Origin: Pirellulaceae bacterium
GTDB lineage: Bacteria; Planctomycetota; Planctomycetia; Pirellulales; Pirellulaceae
Length of the DNA stretch: 64,000 nt
Assembly: GCA_026004775.1 (NCBI GenBank)
Contig: BPJU01000015.1
Coordinates: 62,001 to 126,000 of the forward strand
Reading direction: 5' to 3'
The notes under the pieces were generated by a model, which was not told where the DNA came from, did not search any database, and saw only the letters and a list, made by a program, of their open reading frames with translations. The translations under genes were made by a program, and so were the position numbers. Within the stretch, counting starts at the first letter, position 1. Each line of letters begins with the position of its first letter. Of this stretch, positions 29,023-36,713 are shown piece after piece.

Positions 29023-30454
29023 CTATTCCGGCTCGTTCTCCAGCAGTAATGCCGACTTGAGCAGGAATACGTTGTCTACGGCCACCTTTTCGCCTTCGCT
29101 CAAGCCGGATAGGACCGCCATCTTGGCGTCCTGTGAAGGGAGGCATTCGATATCACGGCGCTGGAAGCCGTCCTCCGGGGTTTTTACGAAGACGAACGTC
29201 TTGCCTTGATGGGACACCACAGCCGACTCGGGTATTTGAATGAGCGGTTGCTGCCGCGCCGACCGGAATGTGTACTTCGGCAAACATGCCCGGACGGATG
29301 TGGCCGTCGGGGTTTTCGATTTCCAGCACGATGGGAATGGCTCGGCTTGCGGCCGACGCTTCACGGCCCACAAATACGACTCGGCCACTGGTTGGCTCCT
29401 GAGTTTGTCCCGGGAAGGCTACCTTGAGGTGCTGCCCGGCTTCGACTTGTGCGCTCCACCAGTCTTGCTCGCGCAGCTCGGCACGCACCCATAACCGGCG
29501 GGTATCGGCGATCAGAAACAGGGGGTCGCCAGGAGCGACTCGTTCGGCTGGAGCCTTGTAGCGGCGTTCCACCGTTCCCGCGGTGGGGGCCCGTACTTCG
29601 AACAACGACAGGTCTTGCGCTGCTTGTGTATCTGCGGGCGACTCTTCGTAACCGAGCACCGTCGCCAAGCGCCGGCGGGCACTATCCCGCCGCCGCTGCG
29701 CTTCGTTGCGAGCGACGAGGGCCTGATTGCGGGCCTGTTTCAACTGGAATTCGACTTCTTCGCATAAACCCCACAAGGCGGCGGTTGCCGTATGCAACTC
29801 CAACTCTCGCTCGACCTGCGTAGGACGGGTCAAAGCCCGGTCTTCGGCCAGAGAACGAGCCGCTTCGGCGAGCTGTCGTGCGGCCTGCCAGCGAGCGTAT
29901 GCCGCCATCAGCTTCTCGCGAGACTGTCCCAGAGGAATATCCCGAAAATCGGTTTCCAACTGCTTGACGTCAGGCTGGTTCCGCATGGCTGCAATTAGTT
30001 TCATAGTGTTGCCGTAGATGAGGTCGGCCCATTGGAGCTGCTGTTCGGCCAATGCCAACTCCTCGTCACGCAGTAGCAACTCACTGCGCATCGTAGCCAC
30101 CTCGGCACTGCTCAACTGGGCAATTGCTTGCCCCAGTTTCACCGCGTCGCCCGGCTGGACCAACATCTTGAGAACGATAGCGTTGGCCGTGGCCGGCACT
30201 TCTACTCGCCGCGTCTGGTCATAGTCGGTGCGCGCCGGAACTCGCCGTGTCGGCTGCCACGGCGCTACGCGAGCTTCGGCCAGAGAAATGGTAACCCCAG
30301 CGGGTAACGAAACAGTCGTAGGTGCTTCCGGCGAATTGGGCTCGACTGCTTGTGGACTGGCATTCCAGAACCATGACCACGACCAGCCACCCAGAAGTAC
30401 TCCACTGGCGAAAGCTCCCACCACGAGTGCTCCGGTAAACCAACGTGCGCGCAT
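29023..30454 (-). CDS. efflux RND periplasmic adaptor (CusB/HlyD-type), frameshifted near its 3' end
   Basis: Membrane-fusion subunit linking the RND pump to an outer-membrane channel. The start ATG at 30454 begins a signal anchor (MRARWFTGALVVGAFASGVLLGGW). Beta-barrel and lipoyl parts follow (DYDQTRRVEVPATANAIVLKM, VQPGDAVKLGQAIAQL), then an alpha-helical hairpin, a second lipoyl half (VRAPTAGTVERRYKAPAERV) and RPGMFAEVHIPVG. At about 29257 one extra base shifts the frame. The original frame ends at 29153 in unrelated sequence, while the next frame continues the domain as RQQPLIQIPESAVVSHQGKTFVFV to a stop at 29023. The repaired product is about 476 aa. Loss of about 75 C-terminal residues could disable the pump unless this is a sequence error. 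Confidence 0.85.
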
Positions 30455-30712
30455 CGTTGTGCCCTTTTTCCGGGAAGGTACCCAAAAAGGCAAATCATCG
30501 GTCAATCACCGTTCGGCCAGGCTGTCCAGATACAGGCCATCAGGGCGGCCCTTGGCCCGGCCAGGCATCAACAGCGCGCAATACCAGACCACGCGCGCCA
30601 TGAGGCGCTCGAAAAGAGTGTGACAAGAAAATCCCGGGGAGCTCCGCCGACAAAGTCCCGCACTACGGGCGCCACCGTTTGGTCCAACCGAGTCGCATCG
30701 TTGGGCAAGCCG

Positions 30713-31090
30713 TCAAGGCAATACAACCAAGTTGCCGCAACTCACCGTAAACGGTGCCACCGGCAGCAGCAATTTCCCGGCGGGATACTGCGTAAGACTT
30801 TCCGGGCAACCATCTTCATCAGGAAACCCCGGCAACACAAAATGCCAGTGCCATCCCACATGCAGATGTGACGGCGAAACAAGCCGGCGCTTCGGATCGC
30901 CTTGCATCTGCTCCAGCAACGACCCATGGTAGCGTACGAAATGCTCCCACAAGAAAGGCCGCCGGCCAAGGTCATCGGGTCCGACATCGTGCTGGTGGAC
31001 AATCGGAATCGGCCCTTGCCAAAGAGCCACCATCACCGCCCCATACGGGAGCCAGTTGCACCTGTACCGACGGTGCCGGCACCTGCCCAT
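30713..31090 (-). CDS. hypothetical His-rich exported protein upstream of the metal efflux genes
   Basis: About 125 aa, family not recognised. The chosen ATG (31090) is about 10 nt after GAGG and gives a basic N-terminus (GRCRHRRYRC) followed by a hydrophobic stretch (WLPYGAVMVALWQGPIPIV) like a signal peptide. The mature part is His- and Trp-rich: VHQHD, HFVRYHGS, SPSHLHVGWHWHFVLPGFPDEDG. These clusters could bind metal. It is on the same strand as the adaptor and RND genes, about 260 bp upstream, so it may be a periplasmic metal-binding accessory. That role is inference. An alternative start is the ATG at 31033. Confidence 0.5.
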   Translation of the reverse strand: MGRCRHRRYRCNWLPYGAVMVALWQGPIPIVHQHDVGPDDLGRRPFLWEHFVRYHGSLLEQMQGDPKRRLVSPSHLHVGWHWHFVLPGFPDEDGCPESLTQYPAGKLLLPVAPFTVSCGNLVVLP

Positions 31091-31184
31091 CTTGTACAAT
31101 CCTCGTCCACGCTTCGTTCGTGCGGTAGTCTAGTTCGAGTTACCCCATTATTCTATTGTTACTTGCTGGACCGGACTGTTGCAA

Positions 31185-31787
31185 ATGGTGGTGCCGATGG
31201 GCGAGGCTTTGCACAATACGGGATGTCACCGCCCGGTGTTGCGATTGCATATTGTGGGCAGCAAAAACCACGGCAAAACGACGCTCATCGAACAGTTAGT
31301 GCCTGCCTTGAAGGCCCGTGGCTGGAGAGTCGGTACGGTCAAGCACACGCACCACCGGCACGAACTGGACGTGCCTGGCAAGGATTCCCACCGCCACCGC
31401 ATGGCGGGTGCCGAGCCGGTAGCAGTGCTGAGTCGAGACCTGGTGGCTGTCTACATTCCGCGGGGAAGGGATTCGAGCCAGGAGCCTTATGACTTCTTGG
31501 AACGCTGGTTCGACGCCTGCCACATCGTCCTGGTGGAAGGCGATATGCAGGCACGCGGCGCGAAGATCGAGGTCTGGCGTGCTCAACTCGGAACGCCCCC
31601 TCGAGCCATCGAAGATCCGTCGATCCTGGCCGTGGTCACTGACGATCCGGTTTGCGTCCAAGTGCCCGTCTTGCCGCGACACAATCTGGCACCGCTCGTT
31701 TCCTGGATCGAGCAACTGCTGCACGACTCCCGTGCAAACTCTCAGCCAGAGCCGCCATCCGGCAGTAGCCTTCCGCCAGGCAATTAG
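31185..31787 (+). CDS. mobB: molybdopterin-guanine dinucleotide biosynthesis protein MobB
   Basis: P-loop GTP-binding accessory protein for molybdenum cofactor nucleotide attachment. About 200 aa. Walker A is GSKNHGKTT, followed by LIEQLVPALKARGWRVGTVKHTHH and the DVPGKDSHRHRMAGAE block typical of MobB; FDACHIVLVEGDM supplies the Walker B region. No other molybdenum-cofactor gene is nearby, so it stands alone. The start is uncertain among TTG 31179, ATG 31185 and ATG 31197. The stop codon is the end of an 8-bp sequence (GCAATTAG) that is repeated after a MITE inserted immediately downstream. Confidence 0.88.
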   Translation: MVVPMGEALHNTGCHRPVLRLHIVGSKNHGKTTLIEQLVPALKARGWRVGTVKHTHHRHELDVPGKDSHRHRMAGAEPVAVLSRDLVAVYIPRGRDSSQEPYDFLERWFDACHIVLVEGDMQARGAKIEVWRAQLGTPPRAIEDPSILAVVTDDPVCVQVPVLPRHNLAPLVSWIEQLLHDSRANSQPEPPSGSSLPPGN

Positions 31788-31998
31788 GTAACCGTTCACG
31801 GTTGAATCACAGGCTGTTTCGGGGCCTGGCTTCCACAGGTGCGGAACACTTGCGTGTTCCGCATACGGAATGCGGACGCTTCGCGAAGATTTTTTCGTTG
31901 CGGAAGTCTTGCGGCGGCCGCTACCGCGTCCGCCTTGCGACTTCCGCTACCCCATAAGCCAATATCGTGTTCTTCATTTGCTCACCGCGAACGGTTAC
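31788..31998. mobile_element. MITE-like element, copy A, with perfect 8-bp target duplication
   Basis: A 211-bp non-coding element. The left end is GTAACCGTTCACGGTT and the right end, read inward, is GTAACCGTTCGCGGT. It is flanked by identical 8-bp direct repeats GCAATTAG at 31780-31787 and 31999-32006. Internally there is a perfect hairpin at 31840-31863 (arms TGCGGAACAC and GTGTTCCGCA around TTGC) and a wider pair GCGGAAGTC/GACTTCCGC. Related copies lie at 43824 and 58260. GTAA ends with 8-bp duplications fit the IS66 family, so a parent IS66 transposase is inferred. It inserted at the very end of mobB; the duplication preserved the stop codon. Confidence 0.88.
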
Positions 31999-32059
31999 GC
32001 AATTAGCTTGCTGCTTGCGCGGCGGGCGGATTGGATCACGTGAAATCTCCCGGAAGTGA

Positions 32060-33451
32060 CTACTGAGAACCGCGCGGCGGAAGGTCAGGGGCATCGTGCG
32101 CGGGCAACCAGCGAGCAAGTTCCTGTTTGATGGCGGCATAGTCGGAGCGGCCGGCCAGGTTTTGATACTCGAAAGGGTCGGCCATTTCGTTGTACAGCTC
32201 TTCGTCGCCATTGGCATAGCGAATATACCGCCAGGCTTCTGTACGTACCGTATGGTTGCCCCGCCCGTAGGTGGTAATAGCCGGCAGCTCCCAGGGTGCC
32301 TGCGGATCTTTCAACAAGGAGACAATACTCCTGCCTTCCAAGTGTTCAGGCCGGTCCAGACCCGCCAGCTCACACAAGGTTGGATAAACACAGAGAAAAT
32401 CGACCGTGCGATGGCACTGTTGTCCAGCCGCGGTCAACCCGGGTACTCGCCAGATGAGTACGCTGCGAGTCGGCTCCTCCCACAAGGCGAATTTCCGCCA
32501 ATGGGACTTTTCGCCCAGGCTCCAGCCGTGATCGCTCCACAGCACGACGATCGTATTGTCGCGGTACTGCGACTGATCCAGCGCATCGAGCAGCCGCCCG
32601 ACCTGAGCATCAGCAAAGGCGATGGTGGCCAGGTAAGCACGGACCGCTTCACGCCATCGCCCGGAGCTGAGTATCGCTCGGTGATCTCCCTCGGGCCTCG
32701 CCATCCGCCGTCCGGCCGAAGGAACATCTTCCAGATCATCCTCCCGATATGGTGGTAGTTCGATCGAATCGAGCGGAAACATATCAAACCATTTCTTGGG
32801 TACGGCGAACGGCATGTGCGGTTTGTAAAGCCCAATAGCCAGGAAAAACGGCCGGTCATGTTTTTCTCGTAGCTTCTGAATACCAAAGTCGACGACTTGA
32901 TAGTCGGGCATCTCCTCGTCTGGATTGGCCAGAGGATAGAATTTGATTCCTCCTACACCGTCGTCGGGAGCTTCCGGGTGCCGAACGAGGCGGCCTCCAT
33001 GGCCGGCGAAATAGTCGTCCCAATGCCCGCCGCGATCCTGCGGCCCGTGGTAGATTTTGCCTGCTCCCCATACGACATATCCGGCTCGTGCAAAATGACT
33101 GTTCAACAATTGTGTTTCCGGTATGGCGGGACGCCAATCCTGCGAATTCAGATAGCAACCGGTACTGCTTGGCCGCCGGCCGGACATCAGGGCGGCTCGA
33201 GACGGATTGCATGCCGGCGCCGCACAGTAGGCTCGCGAAAAGCTCACGCCTTGGGATGCGAGCCGATCCAGATTGGGCGTGCGGGCCTGAGGGTGCCGGC
33301 CCAGGTGTCCCACCCAATGATTAAGATCATCGATGGCGATGAACAACACATTGGGCTTCGGTACCGGTTCATCCGCGTTGACCGGAACTGTTGCCACCAT
33401 CCAAACGCACAAAATCAACCACCAGCAACTCTTTGCGAAACAGTGGCACAT
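32060..33451 (-). CDS. secreted sulfatase (iduronate-2-sulfatase-like)
   Basis: Hydrolyses sulfate esters, probably of sulfated polysaccharides taken from algae or mucins, as in many planctomycetes; substrate inferred. 463 aa. A signal peptide (MCHCFAKSCWWLILCVWMVATVPVNA) is followed by PNVLFIAIDDLNHWVGHLG with the metal-binding Asp pair. The formylglycine signature is CNPSRAALMSGRRPSSTG, so maturation by a formylglycine-generating enzyme is expected; none is encoded here. Further ligands are LWSDHGWSLGEKSHWRKF. It ends with LYNEMADPFEYQNLA, typical of iduronate-sulfatase-like enzymes. The ribosome-binding site is AAAGGA. It follows the methyltransferase gene by 23 bp. Confidence 0.93.
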   Translation of the reverse strand: MCHCFAKSCWWLILCVWMVATVPVNADEPVPKPNVLFIAIDDLNHWVGHLGRHPQARTPNLDRLASQGVSFSRAYCAAPACNPSRAALMSGRRPSSTGCYLNSQDWRPAIPETQLLNSHFARAGYVVWGAGKIYHGPQDRGGHWDDYFAGHGGRLVRHPEAPDDGVGGIKFYPLANPDEEMPDYQVVDFGIQKLREKHDRPFFLAIGLYKPHMPFAVPKKWFDMFPLDSIELPPYREDDLEDVPSAGRRMARPEGDHRAILSSGRWREAVRAYLATIAFADAQVGRLLDALDQSQYRDNTIVVLWSDHGWSLGEKSHWRKFALWEEPTRSVLIWRVPGLTAAGQQCHRTVDFLCVYPTLCELAGLDRPEHLEGRSIVSLLKDPQAPWELPAITTYGRGNHTVRTEAWRYIRYANGDEELYNEMADPFEYQNLAGRSDYAAIKQELARWLPAHDAPDLPPRGSQ

Positions 33452-33474
33452 GGCAAGTTATCCTTTCGACCAAT

Positions 33475-34302
33475 TCAGGAACCGGGTATGATGAGGCCCG
33501 TCGAGCTTCCCGTCACGGTGGCGACGCGGCGTGCCTTGATGCGCACGTAGGGGGCAACGAAGAGCGAGCGGTGGCCCCAGGAACCTGTGGGGGCGGACGA
33601 ATCGGCGTGTTTGGGTTCGATCAAGTCTTCGATGACGAACCCGCTCCGGCACAATTCGCCCAGCAGCTCTTCCCAACGGTGCAAGAATTCTTGCGTGCCG
33701 GCTTCCCGCAGCCGACTGGGGGGAGCCGGCGGCAAGGGACCGCTCCTGTAGTAAGGCTCCTGCAGGCAGTAGCCATACGGTGTGGGTAGGAGGGTGGTTT
33801 GGAGGCTGGTCGGCTGCTTGTGTTGGGAGATATACAGCCCGCCGGGCCTCAGCACCCGCGCCACTTCGCGATACAACGGCCTCACATCCCTGATGTAACA
33901 GGTGCTGACCGGCTGCACCACCAGGTCGAATTCCCGGTCTGCCAGCATGGAAAGCTGGTCCATCGAGCTTTGGATAGTACGGAGAGCCAGACCTCGTTCG
34001 GCGGCGACTTGCCGATCCAGCTCCAGCATCGCATCACTGATGTCCACCACGGTGACCACGGCACCGGCTGCCGCATAGAGGGGGCCATGTTTGCCGCCAC
34101 CCGCGGCAAGACACAGCACGTGCCAGCCGCGTATCGACGGCCCCAGCCATTGGCATCCGTCCACGGCGCGCAATGGATCGCGGAATTCGGCGTCTTCGGC
34201 GGGCCAGGTCAGGGCGTGCCGCTTGCGTACCATACGGTTCCACGCACGCCGGTTCGTCTCCACCACCGGCTCGCTACCACCTGACGGGTTATTCACTTCC
34301 AT
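33475..34302 (-). CDS. class I SAM-dependent methyltransferase
   Basis: 275 aa with a Rossmann methyltransferase core. Motif I reads VLCLAAGGGKHGPLYAAAG (the usual GxGxG is AAGGG here), motif II TVVDISDAMLELDRQ, then SSMDQLSMLADREFDLVV and EVARVLRPGGLYISQHKQ. The C-terminal third, with WEELLGELCRSGFVIEDLIEP, resembles small-molecule or quinone-type methyltransferases, but the substrate is unknown. It is the middle gene of a minus-strand run: oxidoreductase (62 bp upstream), this gene, then sulfatase (23 bp downstream). Confidence 0.85.
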   Translation of the reverse strand: MEVNNPSGGSEPVVETNRRAWNRMVRKRHALTWPAEDAEFRDPLRAVDGCQWLGPSIRGWHVLCLAAGGGKHGPLYAAAGAVVTVVDISDAMLELDRQVAAERGLALRTIQSSMDQLSMLADREFDLVVQPVSTCYIRDVRPLYREVARVLRPGGLYISQHKQPTSLQTTLLPTPYGYCLQEPYYRSGPLPPAPPSRLREAGTQEFLHRWEELLGELCRSGFVIEDLIEPKHADSSAPTGSWGHRSLFVAPYVRIKARRVATVTGSSTGLIIPGS

Positions 34303-34364
34303 AACAGCGATTCAAAAGCCAGAAGGTACCGCGTCGGTTTTGCCCCGTCTGGCCCGGCAGGTTT

Positions 34365-35411
34365 TCACCGGTCAACAGCGGCTATGCGATGTTGTGCTTC
34401 CCGGGCCGCGCGCTCCATTACTTCCTGGATCGAGACGGGTTCACCGCCGCGACGCTTGCTTTCATCCGCGGCCTCCATGAAGGCGTAAATCTCGAGTGTT
34501 TCCTGGGCGGCCACAGGGGCCTGGCCTGTGCGAAAGAATTTTACGATTTCTACTACCAGTGGCCGATACCCGGGATAAGGCCCCAGCGGTACGATCTCTT
34601 TTTCCGCATAGACCGTCCCGCCATACCCGCTCTTGCCCTGCCGAATACCCCGAAAAACCCCTACACGGCCGCCTTCCCACAGGCCGACGACTACATCGGT
34701 ACCAGGACTATGGGTACGGCTCACCGAACGACAACCCGTGCCCATGACGCTGAAGAGCGCCTCGACGCCGTGAATGCCGTACCAGAAGAGATCCGGATGC
34801 GTCGGCTCCAGCGAACAGGGGCTATATGTGTCGCACCCAACTACCTTGCCCCATTGACCCTGGCGTGCCTGTTGGGCCCCCTCCAGATAGCGCAGCGACG
34901 ATGAGGAGAACACGGGCGTGTCGTACTTGGCGGCAAGCTGATAAAGCGCTACGGCATCGGCCAAAGTGCCAGCCACCGGTTTGTCGACGAACATGGGACG
35001 TCGCGCCCGCAGCACCGGTACGGCTTGCTCCAAGTGAGGCCGCCCGTCGTTGGTTTCCAACAACACCGCGTCCACCTCGGCCACCAACTGCTCGATGGAG
35101 TCCACAATGCGAACCCCCATCTGCTGGATTTGCTGGGTGTACCCCGGTACACGACTGACACTGGAAGCAATGTCGGGACTACCCTTGGGATAAGCCGCCA
35201 CTACCCGGCAACCAGCTACATCTTCTGCAGGATTGGGATCATTCAAAATGCGAGTAAAGGCGATAACGTGGGAAGTATCCAATCCAATGATACCAACTCG
35301 AATTGTCTTTTCGGGTTGCTGTGCCGTACTAACATGCCCTGAGAAAACAGGTAGCAGAATGGATACGATTCCCAGAAAACATGTCACAAATACTATTTGT
35401 CGCCTGCTCAC
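34365..35411 (-). CDS. exported Gfo/Idh/MocA family oxidoreductase
   Basis: 348 aa. The signal peptide (SRRQIVFVTCFLGIVSILLPVFSG) has an RR near the start, consistent with Tat export of a cofactor-bound protein. The NAD(P)-binding Rossmann fold follows (RVGIIGLDTSHVIAFTRILND), where the usual GxGxxG is GLDTSH, so cofactor binding may be altered. Further conserved parts are VDAVLLETNDGRPHLEQAVPVL and RPMFVDKPVAGTLADA, carrying the family EKP-like motif as DKP. The C-terminal domain has WYGIHGVEALFSVMG with the His expected in the active site. Likely acts on a sugar or inositol derivative. Start of the oxidoreductase-methyltransferase-sulfatase run. Confidence 0.88.
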   Translation of the reverse strand: MSRRQIVFVTCFLGIVSILLPVFSGHVSTAQQPEKTIRVGIIGLDTSHVIAFTRILNDPNPAEDVAGCRVVAAYPKGSPDIASSVSRVPGYTQQIQQMGVRIVDSIEQLVAEVDAVLLETNDGRPHLEQAVPVLRARRPMFVDKPVAGTLADAVALYQLAAKYDTPVFSSSSLRYLEGAQQARQGQWGKVVGCDTYSPCSLEPTHPDLFWYGIHGVEALFSVMGTGCRSVSRTHSPGTDVVVGLWEGGRVGVFRGIRQGKSGYGGTVYAEKEIVPLGPYPGYRPLVVEIVKFFRTGQAPVAAQETLEIYAFMEAADESKRRGGEPVSIQEVMERAAREAQHRIAAVDR

Positions 35412-35534
35412 AGTTCGTCTCCTTTTCTCATCAATGACCCGCGACTGGTAGTCGCGTAATCACGTGTTAGGATGGCGGCTCGGAAGTGTAATGGGTTGCT
35501 TTGGGCTTGTGCAAGAAAGTCGCCCTATGGGTAG

Positions 35535-36674
35535 TCAGCGCTGTTTGCGGTAGATACGGCGAACGCGATGATTCAACGTATCGCCGACGTACACGGATCC
35601 ATCCGGGCCGACACAGATACCGTGAGGGCGGTTCAACCGTGCCTGGAGTGCGGGGCCGCCGTCACCGCCAAATCCGCCCTGCTGCGGGCCCTGCCCGGCG
35701 ATCGTGCTGATGGTGCGTTTTGCCATGTCGATCATGCGGACGGCGTGGTTTTCCGTATCGGCGATATAGATATTCCCCGCCGCATCCAGTGCAATTCCCT
35801 TGGGTCCGTGAAATGCCGCATCACGCAGCGGAGCCGTTTGGGCCTGGAAACCGGCTTGTCCGTTGCCCGCCAGGTGTTGCCACGTGCCGCGGGCAAGATC
35901 CAGCCGCCAGACGCTGTGGCCTTCACGCAAGGCGACCCACAAACTACCGCTGGTGGTAAACAAAGCTCGCGGTCCCAGCACCGGACGTCCGACCGCCGGT
36001 TGGCCGTCCTGAGGAAGCAGCCGGCTGCCGTCCCCGGCGATACTGTCGATCAGTCCGGTCGCCAGGTCGACGCGCCGGATGCGATGGTTACCGATGTCGG
36101 CCACGAAAAGCCACCGTTCTGAGGAATCCAGCGCAATGCTGTGCGGCTGGCGAAATCGAGCCTCCCGAGCCGGCCCGCCGTCTCCGCCATAGCCCGGCTC
36201 GCCCGTCCCCGCCACTGTCCGAATAATCCCGGACGGGTCCACCGCCCGAATCAGATGATTCTGCATTTCCACAAAGTACATCGTTCCCCGTCGATCAAAA
36301 CGCACTTCGTACGGTTCATTCAACGATGCGTGCGTTGCCAGCCCACCGTCCCCGGCATAGCCGCGCTGGCCGGAGCCCGCCACAACTCGAGCCCATTTCT
36401 TGTCCAGCGAGATGGCCCATACGCGGTGATGGCCGACTTCCGTTACGTACAAGCGCCCGTCCGGCCCCAACTCGACTCCAAACGGCTGGCTGATGAACAC
36501 TACCATAGACGGGCCTTCATTAACTCCCAATTCGGAGGATCCTGACCCAGCTACCGTTTCGATAAACCACTGCTCAACAGCGACACCCTGCACCTCCACA
36601 AGCAAAAGGACCACCGGCAACAGCCACGGGACCACCCGAGGCGGCGCCCACGCAGTTTTTCGTAACCGGTTCAC
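35535..36674 (-). CDS. secreted NHL-repeat beta-propeller protein
   Basis: 379 aa. A signal peptide (RVVPWLLPVVLLLVEVQGVA) precedes six or so NHL repeats, each with the pattern PxGIALD-xxGNIYIADxxNHxVRxID, for example SQPFGVELGPDGRLYVTEVGHHRV, GPKGIALDAAGNIYIADTEN and NRPHGICVGPDGSVYVGDTLNHRV. Intervening TVAGTGEPGYGGDGGPA loops are typical of bacterial NHL proteins. NHL propellers bind proteins or glycans; no catalytic motif is seen. It follows the M13 peptidase gene by 39 bp on the same strand. Confidence 0.88.
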   Translation of the reverse strand: MNRLRKTAWAPPRVVPWLLPVVLLLVEVQGVAVEQWFIETVAGSGSSELGVNEGPSMVVFISQPFGVELGPDGRLYVTEVGHHRVWAISLDKKWARVVAGSGQRGYAGDGGLATHASLNEPYEVRFDRRGTMYFVEMQNHLIRAVDPSGIIRTVAGTGEPGYGGDGGPAREARFRQPHSIALDSSERWLFVADIGNHRIRRVDLATGLIDSIAGDGSRLLPQDGQPAVGRPVLGPRALFTTSGSLWVALREGHSVWRLDLARGTWQHLAGNGQAGFQAQTAPLRDAAFHGPKGIALDAAGNIYIADTENHAVRMIDMAKRTISTIAGQGPQQGGFGGDGGPALQARLNRPHGICVGPDGSVYVGDTLNHRVRRIYRKQR

Positions 36675-36713
36675 GGTGTGGCTCCCTGTCGGGGAATCTC
36701 TTCAATCGGTCGC

